Shown here in pieces: positions 7,145 through 14,000 of a DNA stretch of 21,394 nt. Position 1 is the stretch's first letter. Each line of letters starts with the position of its first letter. This DNA is from Bacillota bacterium (GTDB lineage: Bacteria > Bacillota > Clostridia > Christensenellales > UMGS416), in assembly GCA_023428265.1 (NCBI GenBank), contig JAEYYW010000170.1:1-21394 (forward strand), given 5' to 3'. The notes under the pieces are model-generated. The model did not search any database and was not told where the DNA came from. It was given only the letters and a program-made list of their open reading frames with translations. A program made the translations under genes and the position numbers.

Positions 7145-7596
7145 AATACGTCAACCCATTCATTGAGGCCTTCGGCGCGGTGATGCCGGAGCTTGGGTTT
7201 GCTTCGACCGCTATGGCGGGCCTGAGCGCCAAGGCCAAAGAGGTTGTGGCCTCCGGTGTGCTGGTGGTGCTTGGCCTGGTCGGCGATGTGAAAGGCAACG
7301 TGGTTTTCACGATCGAGACCGACGTGGCAAAGAGAATCGCCAGCACGATGATGATGGGCATGCCTGTGGAGGAGCTGGACGACATGGCCAGGAGCGCCAT
7401 CTCGGAGCTCACCAACATGCTCACCGCCAATGCCGCCACGCTCTTTGCCAACAGCGGCATAGCCGTTGAGATCTCTACGCCGACACTGCTGCATGGGGAA
7501 AGCATCACCATCAAGATGAATTCTGACCGGATACTTAGCGCGCAGATGGTTGCCGACGGCAACCCCGTCACGATCAACATCGCCTTTGAGGGCTGA
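7135..7596 (+). CDS. cheX: Chemotaxis phosphatase CheX
   Basis: This 153-residue single-domain protein has the length of CheX, a cytoplasmic phosphatase that acts on CheY-P and dimerises through a long beta sheet. The active-site helix reads SAISELTNMLTANAATLF, giving Glu91 and Asn94 of the E-x2-N signature; a Pro follows 21 residues later, one fewer than the usual 22. The start is firm: an ATG at 7135 preceded by GGAAGGGG within the end of the upstream gene. Its first 10 bases overlap the end of that gene, so translation is coupled and the two proteins are made together. A strong terminator follows at 7627-7653. CheX acts on CheY-type partners, so the receiver of the upstream fusion is a plausible substrate. 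Confidence 0.93.
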   Translation: MDVKYVNPFIEAFGAVMPELGFASTAMAGLSAKAKEVVASGVLVVLGLVGDVKGNVVFTIETDVAKRIASTMMMGMPVEELDDMARSAISELTNMLTANAATLFANSGIAVEISTPTLLHGESITIKMNSDRILSAQMVADGNPVTINIAFEG

Positions 7597-7626
7597 TCGT
7601 GCATCCGCTATTTTCAAATCATGCGT

Positions 7627-7653
7627 GACGGGCGGCCAACCGCCCGTCTTTTT
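7627..7653 (+). terminator. Intrinsic terminator after cheX
   Basis: A perfect 9-bp stem (GACGGGCGG with its complement) encloses a 4-base loop and is followed directly by TTTTT. It lies 30 bases after the cheX stop. Confidence 0.93.
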
Positions 7654-7759
7654 ACATGGGGGTTTCACAACCTGGCTTCGTATCCAGGCAAGGATCAGCC
7701 TGTTTTTGTTCACATAATGGCATTTTTATAGCAATTCTGGCGAATTTGTTGAAATTGTC

Positions 7760-7788
7760 TTGGATTCCTTGCCCAAATCGGTTATGAT
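7760..7788 (+). promoter_or_regulatory. Probable sigma-A promoter of the beta-helix gene
   Basis: TTGGAT and TATGAT are separated by 17 bases. The predicted transcript start near 7795 is immediately before the first 15-bp direct repeat, giving a leader of about 120 bases before the ATG at 7919. The rest of the 320-base gap between cheX and the beta-helix gene holds only the cheX terminator and the repeats described separately. Confidence 0.55.
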
Positions 7789-7792
7789 ATGG

Positions 7793-7877
7793 TTGGGTTA
7801 AGGTTCTCCATATTCTTAGCATAGCACCTGTAACAAGCAAGGAATGAAGCGCCAAAACCCAAGTTAAGGTTCTCCAT
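7793..7877 (+). repeat. Two exact 15-bp direct repeats with a flanking inverted repeat in the beta-helix leader
   Basis: GTTAAGGTTCTCCAT occurs at 7797-7811 and again, identically, at 7863-7877, 66 bases apart. TTGGGTT (7793-7799) and AACCCAA (7856-7862) form a 7-bp inverted repeat whose right arm abuts the second direct repeat and whose left arm overlaps the first by three bases. Both copies lie downstream of the predicted transcript start. The second ends about 20 bases before the ribosome site, and its TTCTC could pair with GAGAA at 7897-7901. They could be protein-binding sites on DNA or a structured leader RNA. Confidence 0.7.
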
Positions 7878-7918
7878 TTTTCCACCATTTTTGGATGAGA
7901 AAGGAAGAAGGATTCACC

Positions 7919-9898
7919 ATGCAGTATGGCAAGTCAGTTTTCCCTGTCAAACCCAACGACCCCAAAGCATATGTGTTCACCGCCGAGGAGTTCGGGGCAG
8001 ACCCCACCGGCAAGAGCGACAACACCGCCGCGATGCAGGCAGTCGTCGACAAGCTGGAGGCAGAGGTTAAAAACGGCATCATCTTCATCCCGGAGGGCAC
8101 CTATCGTTTCGCCGGCACGGTGCAGCTGTGGCGCGGCATCCGCCTGATCGGCTTTGGCGCCAACCGCCCGGTGTTCACAGTGGCGGAAAACACCCCCGGC
8201 TTCCAGGGCCCCGATTCCAAATACATCTTCCATTTCCGCGTGAACAAGCCGGGCCCCGGCGAGGAGCTGCGCGACGCGCAAAACACCACGTTCTTCAACG
8301 GCATCCGCAACATTGATTTTAGGTTCGGCAAAGGCAACCCCGGCCTCGTGGCTTGCCGCTTCCGCGTGGCTCAGCTCTGCTCCATCGAGGATGTGGACTT
8401 CTATCTGGAAGACGCCCGCGCTGCGGTGGAAATGATCGGTAACGAAATGGAGCGCTGCCGCTTCTTCGGCGGCCAGTATGGCATCCTGACCGGTGAAACC
8501 GTGCCTTATTGGCCCTTCTATCTGGGCGACAGCGTGTTCTCCGGGCAGTCCAAGGCGTGCGTTTCCACTTATCGCGCCGGCATGACGATGCTGCGCGTCA
8601 CGCTCTCCAACGCCCCCTACGGCGTGTGGGTGCCCACCAAGGAGCGCGACAACCACTATATTGAGGAGTTTGAGCGCCTCTATATGCAGGACTGCCGGTT
8701 GGAAAACCTCTCGGAAGCCGGCATCAGCATGAACATGGTGCGTTACCCGCAAAACTGGCTGCACGCCAACCATGTGTATTGCAGCAATGTGCCGAAGTTC
8801 CTGGATTCGTTCGGTTATCAGTATAACCACCACATCGGCGTGCCGCACATTGAGCCGGACGCCAAGTGCTACAGCATTGACATTGACATGGGCCTGCGCA
8901 TCGATGTGGACAACCAGGATGTGAAGCGCCGCTTCGACATCCGCTACGACGTCAAGCCGCTGGATAGCCTGCCACCGGCCTCCGAGCCCGATTATGTGCC
9001 GCTGCCTGCCTTCGCCGACTGGGTGAACATCAAAGACCTGGGCGCCAAGGGCGACGGCGTGACCAACGACACGCAGGCATTCGAGCAGGCCATCGCACAG
9101 CATAAGGCGATCTATCTGCCCCAGGGTGTCTACGTAATCTCCAGAGGCCTGGAGCTCAAGGAAGACACCGCGATCCTGGGCCTGCACTGCAGCATGACCA
9201 GGCTGAAGCTGATGGACCACACCCCCGGCTACGATAACGACCGCGCGCCGGCTTCGATGTTTGTGGTGCCCAAGGGCGGCAAGAACCATGTGTCCGGCAT
9301 CTGCTTTGACGGCGGCGAAAACAAGGGCGTGATTCAGGTGGACTGGATGGGAGATCCATCCAGCATCATGGAAGACTGCCTCTTTGGTTTCGGCAGCTAC
9401 GACGGCAATAGCCGCAAGGGCCGCGACCGCTACTACGGCGTCTTTGTGCATGACGGCGGCGCCGGTGTGTTCAAGAACATCTGGATGCCCGACGTGTGGA
9501 CCAGAGACGGCTTCCACATCAGCGACACCAGCGCTCCCGGCCAGATCTGGATGATCTCGGTGGAGCACCACCTGGACATCGAGGTCGTGCTGGAGCGCGT
9601 GTCCAACTGGAAGATCGTGGCGCTGCAGACTGAGGAGAACCTGGGCAGCGAGTATGCCGCTTCCATCCGGATTGAGGATTGCTGGGATCTGGAGATCGCA
9701 AACCTGTTCCAGTATCGTGTGCAGGCCATTGACATCCAGCACCCCAACGCGGCGATCATCAACAACTGCAAGAACCTGACGATCAACGGCATCCACTGCT
9801 TCAGCATCGGGCCCACGCCGTTCACCAACTCGGCGCTGATCGATGACAAGCTTTACATCAAGGATCTGGAGATCGGCACGCTGCATGTGAACTGCTAA
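7919..9898 (+). CDS. Large tandem right-handed beta-helix protein (pectate-lyase-3 / GH55-like), no signal peptide
   Basis: The protein has 659 residues and two copies of a pectate-lyase-superfamily start motif. The first is FTAEEFGADPTGKSDNTAAM (residues about 19-38), followed by FIPEGTYRF. The second is VNIKDLGAKGDGVTNDTQAF (about 373-392), followed by YLPQGVYV. Each begins a beta-helix, a layout shared with GH55 beta-1,3-glucanases and other two-helix glycan enzymes. There is no signal peptide or membrane segment, so it should be cytoplasmic. I chose the ATG at 7919, since AAGGAAGAAGGA lies 8 bases upstream. Codons are strongly uniform (GGC, CGC, AAC, CTG), suggesting high expression and explaining a long open frame on the other strand. 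The substrate is unknown; catalytic residues could not be assigned. Confidence 0.85.
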   Translation: MQYGKSVFPVKPNDPKAYVFTAEEFGADPTGKSDNTAAMQAVVDKLEAEVKNGIIFIPEGTYRFAGTVQLWRGIRLIGFGANRPVFTVAENTPGFQGPDSKYIFHFRVNKPGPGEELRDAQNTTFFNGIRNIDFRFGKGNPGLVACRFRVAQLCSIEDVDFYLEDARAAVEMIGNEMERCRFFGGQYGILTGETVPYWPFYLGDSVFSGQSKACVSTYRAGMTMLRVTLSNAPYGVWVPTKERDNHYIEEFERLYMQDCRLENLSEAGISMNMVRYPQNWLHANHVYCSNVPKFLDSFGYQYNHHIGVPHIEPDAKCYSIDIDMGLRIDVDNQDVKRRFDIRYDVKPLDSLPPASEPDYVPLPAFADWVNIKDLGAKGDGVTNDTQAFEQAIAQHKAIYLPQGVYVISRGLELKEDTAILGLHCSMTRLKLMDHTPGYDNDRAPASMFVVPKGGKNHVSGICFDGGENKGVIQVDWMGDPSSIMEDCLFGFGSYDGNSRKGRDRYYGVFVHDGGAGVFKNIWMPDVWTRDGFHISDTSAPGQIWMISVEHHLDIEVVLERVSNWKIVALQTEENLGSEYAASIRIEDCWDLEIANLFQYRVQAIDIQHPNAAIINNCKNLTINGIHCFSIGPTPFTNSALIDDKLYIKDLEIGTLHVNC

Positions 9899-9918
9899 GC
9901 GCTGAATCATCAAACATG

Positions 9919-9953
9919 AATGAGGGGGAGCCTGTTGGCTCCCCCTCATTTTT
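9919..9953 (+). terminator. Strong intrinsic terminator after the beta-helix gene
   Basis: A perfect 14-bp stem (AATGAGGGGGAGCC with its complement) closes a TGTT loop and runs into a T-rich tail. It separates the beta-helix gene from the convergent methyltransferase gene ending at 9970. It could also slow transcription from the right, although the T run is weaker in that direction. Confidence 0.95.
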
Positions 9954-9969
9954 CTAGCACCAGAGAAAG

Positions 9970-10725
9970 CTAAACCCTGAAATCATCTGCATGATACTGG
10001 TTTCTTCTCGCCACGAGCCGATTCCATCGCATGGTCTCTCCAACATGTTTCTCATCCTGCTTCTCCATGATCCTTGCCCAGCGATGGGTGAGCCTCACGC
10101 CGTCGCCGCCCAGGTCATCGCAGGCATCAAGGGTGAAAAGCCTGGTCTTCTCAATGTGCCATTTCCACCAGTCCAGAGAATGATAATAGTAAAAGTCAGG
10201 CCACCAGCCATCCTCCATGGCGTCGGGCACTTTGCCCATAAACTCCTTGTCCGGCCCCCACACCACCAGGCCGAACTGTCCGCCTTCCCGCAGAAGGGGG
10301 GCTATGTGGTCGCTCAGATAGGTATCTGCCGTGCCGAAGAACTGAAAAGAGTTGATGCTCACCACTGCGTCGAAGAAGCCATCGGCATAGGGAAGGGCAT
10401 GGGCTTCGGCGTGGATGGGCGTCACGAGATGGTCGACGCCGGCCTCGCGGATGCGCTTCCAGTTTTCGCTTGCGCTGACCCACAGGTCGGTGGCAAACAC
10501 GGTGACACCAAACTCCCTGGCGAGGAAAATGGAGGTCAACGCTGTGCCGCAACCCATGTCCAGCACCCGCATGCCGGGCTTCAGTTCCATGACGCGCGAT
10601 AGCGACTCCGCAAGCCACAGGCATTGGCTGCCCATCTTGTTCTGATACACCCAATCCGGATCATACTTGGCAGCCAGAGGATACTGTTCATCCATCATCA
10701 GTGCCATCTTTTCTTCATATGTCAT
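9970..10725 (-). CDS. Class I SAM-dependent methyltransferase (UbiE-like)
   Basis: This 251-residue protein shows a textbook SAM site: VLDMGCGTALTS (residues 54-65), an acidic strand VFATDLW, then HALPYADGFFDAVVSINSFQ (motif IV region) and LLREGGQFGLVVWG. The C-terminal half is rich in Trp and Tyr (GWWPDFYYYHSLDWWKWH), which may line a pocket for a hydrophobic or aromatic substrate. The start ATG overlaps the stop of the upstream cysteine-rich gene by four bases, so the two are co-translated and may act on the same pathway. The strong terminator at 9919-9953 lies beyond its stop. The substrate is unknown. Confidence 0.88.
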   Translation of the reverse strand: MTYEEKMALMMDEQYPLAAKYDPDWVYQNKMGSQCLWLAESLSRVMELKPGMRVLDMGCGTALTSIFLAREFGVTVFATDLWVSASENWKRIREAGVDHLVTPIHAEAHALPYADGFFDAVVSINSFQFFGTADTYLSDHIAPLLREGGQFGLVVWGPDKEFMGKVPDAMEDGWWPDFYYYHSLDWWKWHIEKTRLFTLDACDDLGGDGVRLTHRWARIMEKQDEKHVGETMRWNRLVARRNQYHADDFRV

Positions 10726-11171
10726 GGTTGGTCCACCTTTCCGATTCTGATTGCCAGCACGCAGCAGCCGTCGCCTGCAAGCACGGTTTTCACCGGCTCA
10801 ATCCTTACGTTATCACCAAAGAGGGGAGCAAACATCGGGCGGTAGAACTCCGCGCCGCACTTGCAGTAATACTTCGGATGATATGTGGTGGAATGATTGT
10901 AGTGGTCACAATGGCAGCGTTGGCCGATGAGACTTTTGCTTGCCGGGCACCCGCCGCCGCTTTCGCAGGCAAACTGCTTTTGCAGGAAGATCGTGTTTTC
11001 CTCCTTGCTATACCAGATCCTTCTGCCGATGACCCGGTGCTGCTCCATCTGTTGGGCAAATGCCTGAGCATCCGGAGCCTGATGGAACAGCTCTGATGCC
11101 AGCTGTATCGCATCTTCCCCGATGCGGCAAGGGCACACCCCATGCACCGTGTAGGGATGGCGTTCGTACAT
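10722..11171 (-). CDS. Cysteine-rich small protein, possibly metal-binding with a V4R-like C-terminus
   Basis: This 149-residue soluble protein has ten cysteines: Cys13 and Cys15 (CPC), Cys69, Cys75, Cys86 and Cys88 (CHC), Cys103 and Cys105 (CKC), Cys136 and Cys137. Several histidines lie between the CxC pairs (DHYNHSTTYH). This suggests a bound metal or Fe-S cluster. The end (IEPVKTVLAGDGCCVLAIRI) resembles the final strands of V4R-type small-molecule-binding domains, which often read E-x-x-x-x-x-G-D-x-x-C-x-F-x-I. The start is an ATG at 11171 with a strong GGAGGTGAC ribosome site. It overlaps the methyltransferase gene behind it. I do not recognise it as a named family; metal sensing or small-molecule binding are guesses. 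Confidence 0.78.
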   Translation of the reverse strand: MYERHPYTVHGVCPCRIGEDAIQLASELFHQAPDAQAFAQQMEQHRVIGRRIWYSKEENTIFLQKQFACESGGGCPASKSLIGQRCHCDHYNHSTTYHPKYYCKCGAEFYRPMFAPLFGDNVRIEPVKTVLAGDGCCVLAIRIGKVDQP

Positions 11172-11206
11172 GTCGTCACCTCCGCCATCACTGTATCACA
11201 GGGCAT

Positions 11207-11224
11207 ATGACACCTGTATGTCAT
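11207..11224. promoter_or_regulatory. Possible operator: short inverted repeat upstream of the cysteine-rich gene
   Basis: ATGACA and TGTCAT form 6-bp arms around a 6-base centre, about 36-53 bases upstream of the ATG at 11171. The position would suit an operator over the promoter of the cysteine-rich protein/methyltransferase pair. Six-bp arms can arise by chance and no clean promoter was found, so this is tentative. Confidence 0.3.
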
Positions 11225-11332
11225 CATTACTTAACCCTTCACTCTTAAAGGTAATTCTGCTGATGCATAATTTTCCGGATCAATGCGAAATGGCGTATTA
11301 TGAGCGTATGGTGTAGAGATCGGTTTGGCGTG

Positions 11333-11361
11333 TTGATGGGTTTCTGCCCAAGTAGTACAAT
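11333..11361 (+). promoter_or_regulatory. Sigma-A promoter for the GH43-like gene and D,D-carboxypeptidase
   Basis: TTGATG and TACAAT are separated by exactly 17 bases. The transcript would begin near 11368, leaving about 60 bases of leader before the ATG at 11427. It also supports that ATG over the in-frame start at 11379. Confidence 0.6.
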
Positions 11362-11426
11362 AGACTGGTGATGTTCTTTTGGTTGATGGCACTTTCCCAG
11401 TTGATTACATAGGATTGAGGTGCTTT

Positions 11427-12374
11427 ATGCTGTTCGCCCGCAATGTCTCCGGCCGCCTTTTTGCCAAAGACCCCGCTGTTGTAAAACTCCACGGTGTCTA
11501 CTGGCTATACCACTCCCTTTCGCCCAAGACCGACGGCCCCGGCTGGACGATCGGCATTGCCCAATCCACCGATCTGGAGCACTGGGAAGTGGCCGGTGAA
11601 ATCAAGCCCACACAGGAGTGCGAGAAAAACGGCATCGCCGCGCCCGGAGCAATCGTGCTCGATGGCGCGATCCACCTGTTTTATCAGACCTACGGCAACG
11701 GCAGGCTCGACGCGATCTGCCACGCGGTTTCCACCGATGGCGTCACGTTCCGGAAGGACGAAACCAACCCGGTTTACCGCCCGGAAGCCACCTGGTGCTG
11801 CGGCAGGGCTATTGACGCCGACTTGTGCGTGTTTGGCGGCAGGCTGCATCTGTATTTTGCCACCCGTGACCACGCGTTCCGCATTCAAAAGGTGGGTGGA
11901 GCGGCGGCGGAACTGGGCTCGGGCTTTTCCGCCGGAGCCTGGAAACCGCTGGCAAACCAGGCGCTGCTGAGCCCGGAGCTCAGTTGGGAAGGCGAGTGCA
12001 TTGAGGCCCCTGCCTGTTTGTGTCATGACGGCAGGATCTACCTGTTTTATGGCGGCTCCTACAACTGCACCCCGCAGCAGATCGGTTGCGCGGTGTCTTC
12101 AGACGGTGTGTTTTTTGAGCGGACCGGCGTTGAGCCCATCCTCGCCAACGGGCCGGCCGGCGCGTGGAACGCCAGCGAGTCCGGCCATCCGTTTGTGTTT
12201 CGGGATGACGATGGCAGGGTTCATTTGTTTTATCAGGGCAGCCCGGATAATGGGGAGACTTGGTATCTCTCCAGGGTTGAGATCGGTTTTCAAGACGGGA
12301 AGCCATTTGTTTGTGAAGGAACTTTTAGCGCGGAATGCGGTCTAACTGGTGAATCATGTTCAACGGAGACATAA
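11427..12374 (+). CDS. GH43-like five-bladed beta-propeller glycosidase, intracellular
   Basis: This 315-residue protein has repeated blade motifs (VYWLYHSL, IHLFYQTYG, LHLYFATRD, IYLFYGGS, VHLFYQGS) typical of GH43/GH32-clan five-bladed propellers. Three carboxylates sit where GH43 enzymes keep their catalytic set: Asp15 in KDPAVV (base), Asp130 in AIDADL (pKa modulator) and Glu193 in CIEAPA (acid). There is no signal peptide, so it should act on imported sugars. I chose the ATG at 11427, which has GAGGTG about 5 bases upstream. The next gene starts one base after its stop, so it is translationally linked to a D,D-carboxypeptidase, an unexpected partner. The substrate cannot be read; arabinoside or xyloside activity is only typical of the family. 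Confidence 0.82.
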   Translation: MLFARNVSGRLFAKDPAVVKLHGVYWLYHSLSPKTDGPGWTIGIAQSTDLEHWEVAGEIKPTQECEKNGIAAPGAIVLDGAIHLFYQTYGNGRLDAICHAVSTDGVTFRKDETNPVYRPEATWCCGRAIDADLCVFGGRLHLYFATRDHAFRIQKVGGAAAELGSGFSAGAWKPLANQALLSPELSWEGECIEAPACLCHDGRIYLFYGGSYNCTPQQIGCAVSSDGVFFERTGVEPILANGPAGAWNASESGHPFVFRDDDGRVHLFYQGSPDNGETWYLSRVEIGFQDGKPFVCEGTFSAECGLTGESCSTET

Positions 12375-12375
12375 G

Positions 12376-13869
12376 ATGAAAAAGCTGATCCTGCCTTCCA
12401 TCGCTCTGATGCTGTGCGCGCTGCTGTGCGCCCCGGTTGCTCTGGCGGAGCCCGCCGGCGCGGCCGTGCCGCAGCCGGTGGGCACCGCCTCCCCCCGGGA
12501 TTGGGACACACTCGCCCCCGGCGGTGTGCTGCAGCCGGATGCGATCAAAGGTGGGTCTGCGGTCCTCATCGACGCCGTGACGGGCAAGGTGTTGTTTGCG
12601 AAAGAGGAAAAGCACAAGCGGTATCCGGCCAGCACCACGAAGATCATGACATGCTTGCTGGCGCTGGAAAGCGGCAAGGATCTGGCCGGAATTGTAACTG
12701 TGGGCGAGCTGCCCGAGGACGTTTTTGCCTCCGATTCTGTAAACATCAGTTTGAAGAAAGGCGAAAAGATATCTTTTCAAGACCTGCTGGAAGCGCTGAT
12801 GTTGAAGTCGGCCAACGACGCGGCGGACGCCATTGCCATCCATGTGGCCGGCTCGGTGGCCGCCTTTGTGGAGCAGATGAACCAACGCGCGCAGGCGCTG
12901 GGCATGACGGACACCCACTACACCTGCACCAATGGGTTGACCAATAGCGAGGAGCACTACACCACCGCGCTCGACATGGCAACGCTGGCGATGGAGGCGA
13001 TGAAGCACCCGGAGTTTGCAGCGTTGGTGAGCACCCCTTCCGGCAGGATTGAGCCCACCAACAAAACAAGCAAGCCCAGGGAGTTCTCCAGCTCCAACAT
13101 GCTGCTGTATGATGATGTTTTTGGTTATGTGTATGCCAAGGGCATCAAGACAGGGTTTACCAGCATGGCAAAGAACTGCCTTGTCTCAGCGGCGGAAAAG
13201 GACGGCAGGAAGCTCATTGCCGTGGATTTTTTTGTGGAAGAGCGAAACAGGATGTGGCCGGACAGCGTCACAATGTTTGAGTATGGATTCAATCAATTTA
13301 GAACGATCAACTTGCGAGATGTGCTGGCCAGGCAGACGTCGGAGCTGCCTGTGAAGGAAGCCGCCGTAGACGACCCGGGGCAGGGAAGCCTGACCCTGGC
13401 GGTGCAGCCGAAAGGCGACGGCTGGATCACCGGCCGCTCGGAGGAAATCAACCCCATTGCCGGCGACCCGAACCTGCTCAACCGGCAGATCACCATACTG
13501 AGTGACACCGCGCCGATCCAGAGCGGCAAAACGGTGGGCACCATCACCTATTTCTTTGAGGACAAGCCCGTGCTCACCTGCGACCTGGTGGCCACCCGCA
13601 CTGTGGAAAAGCTTGCCACTCCGGAGCCGACCGTGCCCGTCACGGCCACACAGGCTCCGGCTATGAGCCCCTCCGCGGCACCTTCGGCATCGGCCCCGGC
13701 CCAAAACGGCGCATCCGGCGGCGGGGCCGCCACACTGTTGCTGATCGCTGCTTTGGCCTTGGCAGGCGCCGTGGTCCTGGTGATCCTGCTGACCAGAGCC
13801 GGCAGGCGCGGTGCCAGGCGTGCAGCGCGAAGCGGCAACAGGGAAGACGGCAACGCGAGAATGCGGTAA
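12376..13869 (+). CDS. D-alanyl-D-alanine carboxypeptidase (DacA/DacF type, penicillin-binding protein)
   Basis: The enzyme trims the terminal D-Ala from peptidoglycan stem peptides. The 497 residues include a signal peptide ending near ALA (residue 24) and all three active-site motifs of S11 serine peptidases: STTK (Ser86, Lys89), SAN (145-147) and KTG (258-260). A PBP5-type C-terminal domain follows (about 310-420), then a Pro/Thr/Ala-rich linker. One hydrophobic helix (GAATLLLIAALALAGAVVLV) and an arginine-rich tail anchor it in the membrane; many homologues use an amphipathic helix instead. The ATG at 12376 has a GGAG site inside the end of the GH43-like gene, one base away. No terminator follows, so transcription may continue into the LCP gene. 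Confidence 0.95.
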   Translation: MKKLILPSIALMLCALLCAPVALAEPAGAAVPQPVGTASPRDWDTLAPGGVLQPDAIKGGSAVLIDAVTGKVLFAKEEKHKRYPASTTKIMTCLLALESGKDLAGIVTVGELPEDVFASDSVNISLKKGEKISFQDLLEALMLKSANDAADAIAIHVAGSVAAFVEQMNQRAQALGMTDTHYTCTNGLTNSEEHYTTALDMATLAMEAMKHPEFAALVSTPSGRIEPTNKTSKPREFSSSNMLLYDDVFGYVYAKGIKTGFTSMAKNCLVSAAEKDGRKLIAVDFFVEERNRMWPDSVTMFEYGFNQFRTINLRDVLARQTSELPVKEAAVDDPGQGSLTLAVQPKGDGWITGRSEEINPIAGDPNLLNRQITILSDTAPIQSGKTVGTITYFFEDKPVLTCDLVATRTVEKLATPEPTVPVTATQAPAMSPSAAPSASAPAQNGASGGGAATLLLIAALALAGAVVLVILLTRAGRRGARRAARSGNREDGNARMR

Positions 13870-14000
13870 GCAGGCTCCTGTTATCCCATAAACGGTTGTA
13901 AAGATATTTAAAAACAATAGATATTCTGCTGAGATTGTGATAAAATATCTTGGTTTATTCTCGATAAGAATGTTATGACTTGTAATTGTATGGAGTTTCT

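Noticed and set aside
7027..7713. A 228-codon minus-strand frame across cheX
   Set aside because: It passes through the cheX terminator and lies opposite two CheX domains with intact signatures.
7934..9949. A 671-codon open frame on the minus strand opposite the beta-helix gene
   Set aside because: Its protein is His/Val/Ala-rich without recognisable domains. It follows the codon-position pattern of the plus-strand gene, which carries clear beta-helix motifs and a ribosome site. It is a by-product of strong codon bias.
13186..13917. A 243-codon minus-strand frame opposite the carboxypeptidase and a 230-codon one opposite the LCP gene (14406-15098)
   Set aside because: Neither has family motifs; the plus-strand proteins are unmistakable.
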